Assembly: GCF_018614055.1 (NCBI RefSeq)
Contig: NZ_JAGGPB010000032.1
Span: 115,254-179,253 of the forward strand
Length of the DNA stretch: 64,000 bases
Reading direction: 5' to 3'
From: Streptomyces sp. ISL-98
GTDB lineage: Bacteria > Actinomycetota > Actinomycetes > Streptomycetales > Streptomycetaceae
Both the position numbers and the translations under genes were made by a program. Under the pieces are notes generated by a model. That model saw only the letters and a list, made by a program, of their open reading frames with translations. It was not told where the DNA came from and made no database searches. This document shows, piece after piece, positions 51,275-59,553 of this stretch (position 1 is its first letter; every line of letters begins with the position of its first letter).

Positions 51275-52570
51275 ATGGGGGCGAGCATGTCCATGCTAAA
51301 GGGAACCAATGTGCCGGTGCCGACGCCGAGTGTGCGCGTCGAATTGGGATGGCGTTCAGGCCCCGGAGTGCCGGATGTCGACGCCTCCGCCCTGTTGCTG
51401 GTGTCCGGAAAGGTCCGCTCCGACGCGGACTTCGTGTTTTACAACCAGCCCGCGCACGCCTCGGGCGCGGTCAGGCACGACGGCAAGACGCCCGCCGGGG
51501 ACGGCGTGACGGACACGCTCTCCGTCGACCTGGCGAGCGTGGAGCCGTCCGTCGAGACCGTTGTCGTGGCGGCATCGGCGGACGGCGGCAACTTCGGGCA
51601 GGTGCCAGGACTTTACGTACGAATCCTGGATATGGCGAACGGCGCGGAGCTCGCTCGCTTCGACAGCCAGGACGCCACCGTCGAAACGGCCTTCGTCCTC
51701 GGCGAGCTCTACCGGCGTCAGGGTGCGTGGAAGTTCCGCGCGGTGGGGCAGGGCTACGACAGCGGCCTGGAAGGCCTGGCCAGGGACTTCGGTATCAGCG
51801 TCGACGAGCCCCAGCAGCCGGCCCAGGCCCACGCCCAGCCGCCGGCTCAGCCCACCCAAGCCCCGGCCCAGCCGCTCCAGGCCGCGCCGCCCCAGCCGCC
51901 CCAGGCCCCTCCGGCCCCCGCCGCCACCCCCGTACGCCTCACCAAGATCACGCTCACCAAGGAAGCCCCGTCCGTCTCCCTCGCCAAGCAGGGCGGCACC
52001 ACCGGCACCATGCGCGTGAACCTCAACTGGGAGGTGCGCAAGCAGTTCAAGGGCTGGGGCGCCAAGCTCGGCCGGGCCGTCGCCATGCACAGCGACCTCG
52101 ACCTCGATCTGTGCGCCCTCTACGAACTCACCGACGGCCGCAAGGGAGTCGTCCAGGCCCTCGGCAACGCCTTCGGCTCGCTGCACCAGCCGCCGTACAT
52201 CCACCTCGACGGTGACGACCGCACGGGAGCCGTCAGCACCGGCGAGAACCTCACCATCAACCTCGACCACAAGGACAAGCTCCGCCGCGTCATCATCTTC
52301 GTCGCCGTGTACGAAGGCGCCCGCTCGTTCGCCGATCTGCACGCCACGGTCACCCTCCAGCCGCAGCACGGAGCCCCCATCGACTTCTCCCTCGACGAGT
52401 GCACCGTGCCGTCGACCGTCGCCTCGCTCGCCCTCATCACGAACGAGGACGGAGACCTGACCGTGCGCCGCGAAGCCCGCTATCTCGTACCGGAACGCGG
52501 CGTCAGCCCGCAGCGCACCATCGACTACGCCTACGGCTGGGGCATGAACTGGACCCCCGGCAGGAAGTGA
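51275..52570 (+). CDS. Double TerD domain protein (tellurite-resistance/stress type)
   Basis: This 431-residue protein has two TerD-like domains. The first spans about 5-180 (MLKGTNVPVPTPSVRVELGW ... VETAFVLGELYRRQGAWKFRAVGQGY); the second, at about 225-431, carries the calcium-binding acidic motifs DLDLDLCALYELTDG and HLDGDDRTG. Between them lies a linker of about 45 residues made almost only of Pro, Gln and Ala. TerD proteins bind calcium and take part in stress and development in Streptomyces. The ATG at 51275 follows GGGGGAC by six bases. Confidence 0.87.
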   Translation: MGASMSMLKGTNVPVPTPSVRVELGWRSGPGVPDVDASALLLVSGKVRSDADFVFYNQPAHASGAVRHDGKTPAGDGVTDTLSVDLASVEPSVETVVVAASADGGNFGQVPGLYVRILDMANGAELARFDSQDATVETAFVLGELYRRQGAWKFRAVGQGYDSGLEGLARDFGISVDEPQQPAQAHAQPPAQPTQAPAQPLQAAPPQPPQAPPAPAATPVRLTKITLTKEAPSVSLAKQGGTTGTMRVNLNWEVRKQFKGWGAKLGRAVAMHSDLDLDLCALYELTDGRKGVVQALGNAFGSLHQPPYIHLDGDDRTGAVSTGENLTINLDHKDKLRRVIIFVAVYEGARSFADLHATVTLQPQHGAPIDFSLDECTVPSTVASLALITNEDGDLTVRREARYLVPERGVSPQRTIDYAYGWGMNWTPGRK

Positions 52571-52586
52571 CGCCTCAACGCTCCGG

Positions 52587-53786
52587 TCAGCGCTCCGGCG
52601 CGGCCTCGGGACGGGAGTACGTACGCCCCTTCCAGGCCGCGCCCCGCCCGCGGTAGTGCTGCACGGCGGAATCGACGGTCATCAGCAGATACAGAACCGC
52701 CGTGATCGGCAGCAGCAGAGCCGTCCACAGCGGCTGCCGGTAGTAGCGGAGCATCGGCAGGTACGTCGCTGTCATCACCGCCCACGCCAGGCCGCCCGCC
52801 CACGCCGCGATCCCGTCAACCGACAGCAGACCGGCGCAAAGCGTGACCGGGGGCGCGAGATATACCAGCGCGAGCCCCACGACCGTCCCGGCGAGCAGCG
52901 GCGGGCTGTACAGGAGCTGGGCGTACGCGCTGCGCGACACCATCCGCCACAGATCGCCGAGCCGCGGATAGGGGCGCACGCTGTCCACGCCCTCCGCGAG
53001 CCCCAGCCAGATCCTGCCCCCACTGCGCTGGACGGCCCGCGCAAGTGACACATCGTCGATCACCGCGTGGCGGATGGAGTCCGGCACCCGCGCCCGCACC
53101 GCGGCCTCGGTCCGCAGCAGCACACAGCCACCGGCGGCCGCCGCCGTCCGCGCACCCGCCCTGTTCACCCACCGGAAGGGGTAGAGCTGGGAGAAGAAGT
53201 AGACGAAGGCAGGTACGACCAGCCGCTCCCACCCGCTGACCACGCGCAGCCGCGCCATCTGGGAGACGAGGTCGAGGCTGTTGGAGCGGGCGGCGGCCAC
53301 CAGCTCGCGCAGGCTGTCCGGACCGTGCGCGATGTCGGCATCCGTCAGCAGCAGATACTCCGGCTCCGGAGTCTCGGGCTCGCGCGCGCGGGCCAGCGCG
53401 ATGCCGTGCTTCAGCGCCCAGAGCTTCCCGGTCCAGCCGGGCTCGGGCTCGCCGGGGGAGACCACGGTCAGCGGAAGCCCGCCGTGCCGGGCGGCCAGCT
53501 CGCGGGCCAGCGCGCCCGTACCGTCCTGACTGCCGTCGTCGACCAGGAAGATCTCCGCCCGTCCGGGATAGTCCTGTGCGAGAAGCGAAGGCAGGCTCGA
53601 CGGGAGCACCTCGGCCTCGTCGCGCGCCGGTACGACAACGGCGACATCCGGCCATGTGCCGGGCAGACGGTCCGGCTCGGCGCGCTGCGGAAGCCGCTGA
53701 TCCGTACGCCAGAAGAAGCCCTGGCCCAGCAGCAGCCACACCCATGCGGCCAGTGATCCCACAGCAATCCACGCAATGGCGCTCAT
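52587..53786 (-). CDS. Family 2 glycosyltransferase, HpnB-like
   Basis: This 399-residue membrane-anchored enzyme has one N-terminal helix (4-25), a GT-A domain with VVPARDEAEVLP, DDGS at 83-86, TDAD at 148-151 and an acceptor region IDDVSLARAVQRSGG, and then three to four C-terminal helices (295-375). The layout and the YSPPLLAGT region match HpnB-type transferases of hopanoid clusters. No hopanoid genes are next to it. It is convergent with TerD (16-base gap) and divergent from the racemase-like gene. Confidence 0.85.
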   Translation of the reverse strand: MSAIAWIAVGSLAAWVWLLLGQGFFWRTDQRLPQRAEPDRLPGTWPDVAVVVPARDEAEVLPSSLPSLLAQDYPGRAEIFLVDDGSQDGTGALARELAARHGGLPLTVVSPGEPEPGWTGKLWALKHGIALARAREPETPEPEYLLLTDADIAHGPDSLRELVAAARSNSLDLVSQMARLRVVSGWERLVVPAFVYFFSQLYPFRWVNRAGARTAAAAGGCVLLRTEAAVRARVPDSIRHAVIDDVSLARAVQRSGGRIWLGLAEGVDSVRPYPRLGDLWRMVSRSAYAQLLYSPPLLAGTVVGLALVYLAPPVTLCAGLLSVDGIAAWAGGLAWAVMTATYLPMLRYYRQPLWTALLLPITAVLYLLMTVDSAVQHYRGRGAAWKGRTYSRPEAAPER

Positions 53787-53844
53787 CCGCCGAAGTCTGC
53801 CCCACCCCGGCCGGGGTGGGAGGGCAGTCGACTATGGTGACCGG

Positions 53845-54630
53845 GTGAAGATCGCGCTCATGGACTCGGGAATCGGCTTGCTGGCAGCGGCCGCCGTTGT
53901 ACGCCGGCTGCGGCCCGACGCCGCTCTGGTCCTCTCCTCCGCCCCCGACAGCATGCCGTGGGGGCCACGGACGCCCGCCGATGTCACCGCGCACGCGCTC
54001 GCCGTGGCACGCGCCGCCGCCGCGCACCGGCCGGACGCCCTGATCGTGGCCTGCAACACCGCTTCCGTGCACGCTCTGCCCGCGCTCCGCGCAGAGCTGG
54101 AGCCCGGGATTCCGGTCATCGGCACCGTGCCCGCGATCAAGCCGGCCGCCGCGGGCGGCGGACCCATCGCCATCTGGGCCACCCCCGCCACCACGGGCAG
54201 CCCCTACCAGCGAGGCCTCATCCGTGACTTCGCCGATGGCGTCACGGTCACCGAGGTGCCCTGCCCCGGTCTCGCCGACGCGGTGGAGCACGCCGACGAG
54301 GAGGCCATCGACCGGGCCGTCGCCGCGGCAGCCGCCCTCACCCCGGCCGATGTAAGGGCCGTCGTCCTGGGCTGTACCCATTACGAACTGGTCGCCGAGC
54401 GCATCCGCGCCGCCGTCCAGCCGCCCGGCGCACCCCCCGTGGTGCTGCACGGCTCCGCCGGTGCCGTCGCCGCGCAGGCACTGCGCCGCATCGGGGCGCA
54501 GCCCGCCCCCGAGGCCACGCCCGGCGGCGGGCTCACCGTGCTGCTCGGCGGAAGCGACTCCGCCCTGCCGGGACCGGCCCTCGCGTACGCCGAAGGCAGG
54601 CTGCTGGAAGCCGTCAGCACCGTGCGCTGA
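53845..54630 (+). CDS. Glutamate/aspartate racemase family protein
   Basis: This 261-residue protein matches MurI-type racemases: D7-S8 in LMDSGIGLL, catalytic C70 in VACNTAS and C177 in GCTHYEL. It should interconvert L- and D-glutamate (or aspartate). The GTG at 53845 lies six bases after TATGGT, which suggests a leaderless transcript; the frame upstream of it is not family-like. It is probably not the only MurI of the cell, so a role other than the main cell-wall one is possible. Confidence 0.83.
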   Translation: MKIALMDSGIGLLAAAAVVRRLRPDAALVLSSAPDSMPWGPRTPADVTAHALAVARAAAAHRPDALIVACNTASVHALPALRAELEPGIPVIGTVPAIKPAAAGGGPIAIWATPATTGSPYQRGLIRDFADGVTVTEVPCPGLADAVEHADEEAIDRAVAAAAALTPADVRAVVLGCTHYELVAERIRAAVQPPGAPPVVLHGSAGAVAAQALRRIGAQPAPEATPGGGLTVLLGGSDSALPGPALAYAEGRLLEAVSTVR

Positions 54631-54684
54631 CCGGGGCCCGGCGCGGCACTGCCCGGAACGCTGAACGTGAGTACGCTGCTACGC

Positions 54685-55239
54685 ATGAGGGACCACCCCA
54701 ACGGCGAGGGGCTTGCCGCGAAGCCCGCTCTCCCGATCTGGACCGGTCGCGCGACCAACCGCGCACAGTGGCTGCTCGCAACCGCGGGCGTCGCCTGCCT
54801 GGCGTTCGGCATCGTGCTGGCCGTCGATGCCTCGTGGACGAATGTGCCCCTGGTGATGTCGATCGTCGGCTGCCTCGCGGTGGGCGTGCTCATGCTCTTC
54901 GGGACCCTGGCTTTCGTCCATGTGGCGGTCAAGGTCTACAGCGATGTGGTCGAGGTGCGCTGCGGCCACTTGGGTCTGCCCCGTCGGCGTATCCGGCTCG
55001 ACCATGTGGCGGGCGCCGAATTCGCCCCGAGCCTCACACCCCGGCATTGGGGCGGCTGGGGCTACCGCTGGCGCCCCGACCTGGGGGTCGGCATGATCGT
55101 CCGTGAAGGCGAGGGCGTCATCCTCAAGCTCGGGGACGGCGGGACGTTCTCGGTGACCGTGGACGATGCGCAGACCGCGGTACGCGTTATCCGTGGCCGA
55201 CTGGGCCTCGGCACCACGGGCAAGGCCGCCGGGGCCTGA
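54685..55239 (+). CDS. Membrane protein with two helices and PH-like domain
   Basis: This 184-residue protein has a polar N-terminus, two membrane helices (about 30-50 and 58-82) and a soluble C-terminal part with short strands (VYSDVVEVRCGHLGLPRRRI, GGWGYRWRPDLG, VILKLGDGGTFSVTVDDA) resembling bacterial PH-like domains. The function is unknown. I chose the ATG at 54685 because TACGCT lies seven bases before it; a GTG at 54667 would add six residues. Confidence 0.75.
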   Translation: MRDHPNGEGLAAKPALPIWTGRATNRAQWLLATAGVACLAFGIVLAVDASWTNVPLVMSIVGCLAVGVLMLFGTLAFVHVAVKVYSDVVEVRCGHLGLPRRRIRLDHVAGAEFAPSLTPRHWGGWGYRWRPDLGVGMIVREGEGVILKLGDGGTFSVTVDDAQTAVRVIRGRLGLGTTGKAAGA

Positions 55240-55292
55240 TCCCCCGGACGGACGTACCTGTCACCTGTATGAACCTGTACGTCCCTACCTCC

Positions 55293-56372
55293 CTACGTTT
55301 GACGGCTGCGCGGCCGCGCCCCCGCCCCGGATACGGCGACCGCGTCCGCCCCGTCCTCGCCCAGCTGCCGCGCGGTCGCCAGACCCGCCAGCAGACCGGC
55401 GCCCGCCGTCACCTGCGTAAAGCTCAGCGCGTTGCCGATGCCAGCCAGGGCCGCCAGCGCGGTCAGGGCCGCCGCGGCCGTCAGGGCCACCGGTGTGGAC
55501 CGGGGCGAGCGCCACAGCCCGTACAGCATCCAGGCGAACGCGGCGCCCAGCAGCACGACCCCCGGGATCCCCTGTTCGGCGGCCTGCTGCAACGGCGCCG
55601 AGTGGGGCTTGCCGTCGGCGCCGGGCGTCTGCCGGGCGGTCGGGCTCAGCCTGCCGAACCGGTCGGGACCCGTGCCGCGCGCCGGATTCTCCTTTGCCAG
55701 AGCGATCGCGTCCCGCCACAGCAGCACCCGGTTCGTGCTCAGCCGGCCCTCCAGCGAGACGGTCAGCCCGTCGGGCAGCGCATCCTCCGCCACCGCCCAT
55801 GAACCCCCCACCACGAGTCCCGCCGCCAGCGCCAGCCCCGCCAGTCCCACCGCCCTGCGATGCGCCCGGGCCGCCGCCAGGGAACAGAGGAGTACGCCGA
55901 GCGCCGCCGCGAACCCGGCGACAGAGCCGAGCAGCAGCGCCGTGACCGCGATGCCGAGGGCCAGCAGCCGAAGCCCGAGCCGTAGTGGATACGGCCGCGC
56001 TGCCCAGGCCGCACAGCAGGCGGCGCCCGAGGCGAGAGCCAGCAGCGCGGCGGTCGCGCCCGTACTCCCGGGGGCAGTGACCGGGTCTGCACCGGCCATT
56101 CCGGATCCGGGCAGCGAGGCGACGGCCAGGCAGAGTGCGGCGAGGGAAGCGGCAGACGCGGCGGCGACCGGCAGCAGTGAGCCGCAGATCCGGCCGCACG
56201 CGTAACCCCCGGCGACGGCGAGCACGGCGAGCAGGACGCCCTCCGGCCTGGCGTCCCTGCCCGTGGCGGCGATCAGCGACCAGACGGCGCAGCCGCCCAG
56301 GATCACGACACCGGCGCCATCGGTGATGCCGCCGCGTTCGCGCGCGACGGACCGTACGGCCTGTGCAGCCAT
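55293..56372 (-). CDS. O-antigen ligase-like polytopic membrane protein
   Basis: This 359-residue protein has about ten membrane helices and, between them, a periplasm-type loop with RLSTNRVLLWRDAIALAKENP and GTGPDRFGRL, then HSAPLQQAAEQGIPGVVLL, the pattern of Wzy_C/O-antigen ligase proteins. In Gram-positive bacteria such proteins may polymerise or attach surface glycans. GGGGGGTCGACGGGG precedes the ATG. It is divergent from lnt. Confidence 0.8.
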   Translation of the reverse strand: MAAQAVRSVARERGGITDGAGVVILGGCAVWSLIAATGRDARPEGVLLAVLAVAGGYACGRICGSLLPVAAASAASLAALCLAVASLPGSGMAGADPVTAPGSTGATAALLALASGAACCAAWAARPYPLRLGLRLLALGIAVTALLLGSVAGFAAALGVLLCSLAAARAHRRAVGLAGLALAAGLVVGGSWAVAEDALPDGLTVSLEGRLSTNRVLLWRDAIALAKENPARGTGPDRFGRLSPTARQTPGADGKPHSAPLQQAAEQGIPGVVLLGAAFAWMLYGLWRSPRSTPVALTAAAALTALAALAGIGNALSFTQVTAGAGLLAGLATARQLGEDGADAVAVSGAGARPRSRQT

Positions 56373-56542
56373 CCCCGTCGACCCCCCGACATGTGACGGG
56401 CCCCGCTCACCACGGCTGAATCCGGCCGGTGGCAGGGACTGGCGCACACCGTAACGGTAGGGACACGGGTTTGTGTACAGATTGCGCAGGAACGTTGCAT
56501 CAGCCGCCGGGACCGGACTCCCGGTGCCCCGCCCGGCCACCG

Positions 56543-56548
56543 TAGACT
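56543..56548 (+). promoter_or_regulatory. -10 box of leaderless lnt transcript
   Basis: TAGACT ends seven bases before the GTG start of lnt and no Shine-Dalgarno sequence is present. The -35 region is weak. The pattern matches at least nine other genes in this window. Confidence 0.4.
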
Positions 56549-56555
56549 CCCCGGC

Positions 56556-58172
56556 GTGAGCGCCACCCGCACCGCCGTAGACGAGCCAGCACAGCTGGCC
56601 CCGCAGTCCGCCCCCACCCACCGCGGGAGAACAATGCTGCGCCGGCTCGTGGCTTCGTCGGCCGCCGCACTGTCCGGCCTGCTCCTGTACGCGAGCTTCC
56701 CGCCCCGCCCGCTCTGGTGGCTGGTATTGCCCGGCTTCGCCCTGCTCGCCTGGTGCCTGTACGGGCGACGCCTGCGGGCCGCGTTCGGACTCGGCTATCT
56801 GGCCGGGCTCGGCTTCCTCCTTCCCCTCCTTGTCTGGACGGGCGAAGAGGTCGGCCCGGGACCGTGGCTGGCGCTCGCCGCAGTAGAGGCGGTTTTCGTC
56901 GCACTGTGCTGCGTGGGCATCGCCGCCGTGACCCGGCTGCCGGCCTGGCCGGTGTGGGCCGCCGCGGTGTGGGTCCTGGGCGAGGCGGTCCGCGCCCGGG
57001 TGCCCTTCGGCGGCTTCCCCTGGGGCAAGGTCGCCTTCGGCCAGGCGGACAGCGTCTTCCTGCCCCTCGCGGCGCTGGGCGGCACCCCTGTACTCGGGTT
57101 CGCGGTCGCCCTGTGCGGCTTCGGCCTCTACGAACTGGTGCGCCAGGCCCGTACGCACCGGAGCACGGGTCAACTGCCCCGCCGGACCGCCGCCCTCGCG
57201 GCGCTGACCGTACTCGTCCCCGTGACGGCGGCCCTCGCAGCGCGCCCGCTGGTCACCGACACAGCCGAGGACGGGACCGCCACCGCGGCGGTCATCCAGG
57301 GCAATGTGCCGCGCATGGGACTCGACTTCAACGCCCAGCGCCGCGCCGTCCTCGACAACCACGCGCGGCGTACGGTCGAGCTCGCCGACGACGTCAAGGC
57401 GGGCAAGGAGCCGAAGCCGGACTTCGTCCTGTGGCCGGAGAACTCCTCGGACATCGACCCCTACCGCAACGCAGACGGCCGCTCGGTCATCGACAACGCG
57501 GCCAAGGCCATCGGCGTGCCGATCGCTGTCGGCGCGGTCGTTGCCCCGGACACCGGGCCGCTGCGCAACACCCAGATTCTTTGGGACCCCGAGCGCGGCC
57601 CCCAGGACACGTACGACAAGCGGCAGATCCAGCCCTTCGGCGAATACATCCCGCTGAGGCCCGTCGTCCGGTTCTTCAGCGAGAGCTACGTCGACATGGT
57701 CCGCCGGGACTTCGGACGCGGCACCAAGCCGGGCGTGTTCGACATGGGCGGCACCAAAGTGGGCCTGGCGACCTGCTACGAGGCGGCCTTCGACTGGGCG
57801 GTGCGGGACGCCGTCATGGGCGGCGCCCAGGTCATCTCGGTGCCCAGCAACAACGCCACCTTCGGGCGCAGCGAGATGACATACCAGCAGCTGGCGATGT
57901 CCCGGGTCCGTGCCGTCGAGCACGGCAGGGCCGTCCTCGTTCCCGTCACGAGCGGGGTCAGCGCCGTCATCCAGCCGGACGGCGACGTCGTTCAGAAGAC
58001 GGAGATCTTCACGCCGGACGCGCTGGTCGCCGAGGTGCCGCTGCGCTCCTCGCTGACGCCCGCGACCCGCCTCGGCACGATCCCCGAAGGGGCACTGGCA
58101 CTGCTCGCCGCGGCCGGTCTCGGCTGGGCCGTCCTGCTCGGGGCACGGGCCCGTCGGCGTACGTCCGCATGA
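56556..58172 (+). CDS. lnt: Apolipoprotein N-acyltransferase
   Basis: This 538-residue membrane enzyme adds the third acyl chain to lipoproteins. It has six to seven membrane helices in residues 30-240, a nitrilase-like domain at 255-505 with the triad E295 (LWPENSSD), K355 (YDKRQIQPFGEY) and C407 (LATCYEAAFD), and a C-terminal helix. All catalytic residues are intact. The GTG at 56556 follows TAGACT by seven bases. It is likely to act on lipoproteins such as the sugar-binding protein of this window. Confidence 0.93.
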   Translation: MSATRTAVDEPAQLAPQSAPTHRGRTMLRRLVASSAAALSGLLLYASFPPRPLWWLVLPGFALLAWCLYGRRLRAAFGLGYLAGLGFLLPLLVWTGEEVGPGPWLALAAVEAVFVALCCVGIAAVTRLPAWPVWAAAVWVLGEAVRARVPFGGFPWGKVAFGQADSVFLPLAALGGTPVLGFAVALCGFGLYELVRQARTHRSTGQLPRRTAALAALTVLVPVTAALAARPLVTDTAEDGTATAAVIQGNVPRMGLDFNAQRRAVLDNHARRTVELADDVKAGKEPKPDFVLWPENSSDIDPYRNADGRSVIDNAAKAIGVPIAVGAVVAPDTGPLRNTQILWDPERGPQDTYDKRQIQPFGEYIPLRPVVRFFSESYVDMVRRDFGRGTKPGVFDMGGTKVGLATCYEAAFDWAVRDAVMGGAQVISVPSNNATFGRSEMTYQQLAMSRVRAVEHGRAVLVPVTSGVSAVIQPDGDVVQKTEIFTPDALVAEVPLRSSLTPATRLGTIPEGALALLAAAGLGWAVLLGARARRRTSA

Positions 58173-58195
58173 CGGACGGCCGTTAGGGTCGGGCC

Positions 58196-58675
58196 ATGCC
58201 AACCCCAGAGTTCATCCGCGAGATCCGGGCCACCGCAGGCCACCAGCTCCTCTTCCTGCCGGGCGTCAGCGCCATCGTCTTCGACGACGAGGGAAGAGTG
58301 CTGCTGGGGCGTCGCGCCGACACCGGCAAGTGGTCGATCATCGGCGGGATTCCGGAGCCGGGGGAGCAGCCTGCGGCGACCGCCGAGCGCGAGGTGTACG
58401 AGGAGACGGCCGTACGGTGCGTGGCCGAGCGGGTCGTCCTCGTCCAGGGGCTCCAGCCGGTCCAGTACCCGAACGGCGACCAGTGCCAGTACATGGACAT
58501 CACCTTCCGGTGCCGGGCCGTCGGCGGTGAGGCGCGCGTCAACGACGACGAGTCGCTGGAGGTCGGCTGGTTCTCGGTGGACGCGCTCCCGGAACTCCAC
58601 GAGTTCGGGTACCTGAGGATCAAGCAGGCGCTCACCGACGCACCCACATGGTTCGAGCCCACCCTCCAGCCCTGA
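58196..58675 (+). CDS. NUDIX hydrolase
   Basis: This 159-residue protein has the box starting at G51 with E57, R65, E66, E69 and E70; the usual Gly near its end is Ala72. It probably hydrolyses a nucleoside diphosphate derivative; the type with IIGGIPEPGEQP and GWFSVDALPEL is common in Streptomyces. TAGGGT lies six bases before the ATG, so it may be leaderless; the same hexamer could also read as a weak ribosome site (AGGG). Confidence 0.9.
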   Translation: MPTPEFIREIRATAGHQLLFLPGVSAIVFDDEGRVLLGRRADTGKWSIIGGIPEPGEQPAATAEREVYEETAVRCVAERVVLVQGLQPVQYPNGDQCQYMDITFRCRAVGGEARVNDDESLEVGWFSVDALPELHEFGYLRIKQALTDAPTWFEPTLQP

Positions 58676-58730
58676 AGTATGGGTGGCGGCCACATCGGTC
58701 GCACGCGGAGCGCTGCCTAGGGTCGTGGGC

Positions 58731-59537
58731 ATGACCGCGCCCACCACACCCCCACGCCATGCCGCAGCACTCGACCTCGGCGGCCGTACCGCGCTCGTCA
58801 CCGGCGCGGCGGGAGGCATCGGCCGCGCCTGCGCGCTGCGCCTTGCCGCCGCCGGAGCCAAGGTCAGAGCGGTGGACCGGGACGCGGCGGGGCTCGACGC
58901 CCTCGTCGGGCAGGCGGCGGAGCTTGCGGGCCTCACGGGCGCCGTGGAAGCGCACCCCCTGGACCTCACCGACCTCGACGCGGCCGAGCAGGCGGCGGCC
59001 GGCACGGACATCCTCGTCAACAACGCCGGGCTGCAACTGGTCCGCCCCATCGAGGCGTTCCCGCCCGATGTCTTCCACACCGTCCTCACTGTGATGCTCG
59101 AAGCCCCGTTCCGGCTGATCAGGGGCGCGCTGCCGCACATGTACGGGCAGCGGTGGGGCCGTATCGTCAACATCTCCTCCGTGCACGGACTGCGCGCCTC
59201 CGCGTACAAATCGGCGTACGTCGCCGCCAAGCACGGCCTCGAAGGGCTCTCCAAGACCGCCGCACTCGAAGGCGCCGAGCACGGCGTCACATCGAACTGC
59301 GTCAGCCCCGGCTACGTACGCACCCCGCTCGTCCAGCGACAGCTCGCCGATCAGGCGGCCGCCCACGGACTGCCGGAGGAACGCGTCCTGGCCGACGTCC
59401 TGCTCAAGGACTCCGCGCTCAAACGCCTGGTCGAACCGGACGAGGTCGCCGAAGCGGTCGCCTACCTGTGCGGCGCCCACGCGTCGTTCATCACCGGAAT
59501 TTCACTGCCCCTCGACGGCGGCTGGACCGCTCACTAG
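58731..59537 (+). CDS. 3-hydroxybutyrate dehydrogenase (SDR family)
   Basis: This 268-residue SDR has the cofactor motif TGAAGGIG, NNAG, the catalytic Ser in VNISSVHG and the Tyr/Lys pair in YVAAKHG. The segment SAYVAAKHGLEGLSKTAALE and the C-terminal FITGISLPLDGGW are typical of 3-hydroxybutyrate dehydrogenases, which oxidise 3-hydroxybutyrate to acetoacetate. The ATG at 58731 lies seven bases after TAGGGT. It is followed 16 bases later by a PucR-type regulator and then, convergently, an MHS transporter. Confidence 0.88.
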   Translation: MTAPTTPPRHAAALDLGGRTALVTGAAGGIGRACALRLAAAGAKVRAVDRDAAGLDALVGQAAELAGLTGAVEAHPLDLTDLDAAEQAAAGTDILVNNAGLQLVRPIEAFPPDVFHTVLTVMLEAPFRLIRGALPHMYGQRWGRIVNISSVHGLRASAYKSAYVAAKHGLEGLSKTAALEGAEHGVTSNCVSPGYVRTPLVQRQLADQAAAHGLPEERVLADVLLKDSALKRLVEPDEVAEAVAYLCGAHASFITGISLPLDGGWTAH

Positions 59538-59553
59538 CTGGTTGAGTGTGTCC

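Noticed and set aside
51847..51950. Tandem repeat in the TerD gene as a mobile or variable repeat
   Set aside because: The repetition reflects Pro/Gln/Ala codons of the protein linker and has no regular DNA unit.
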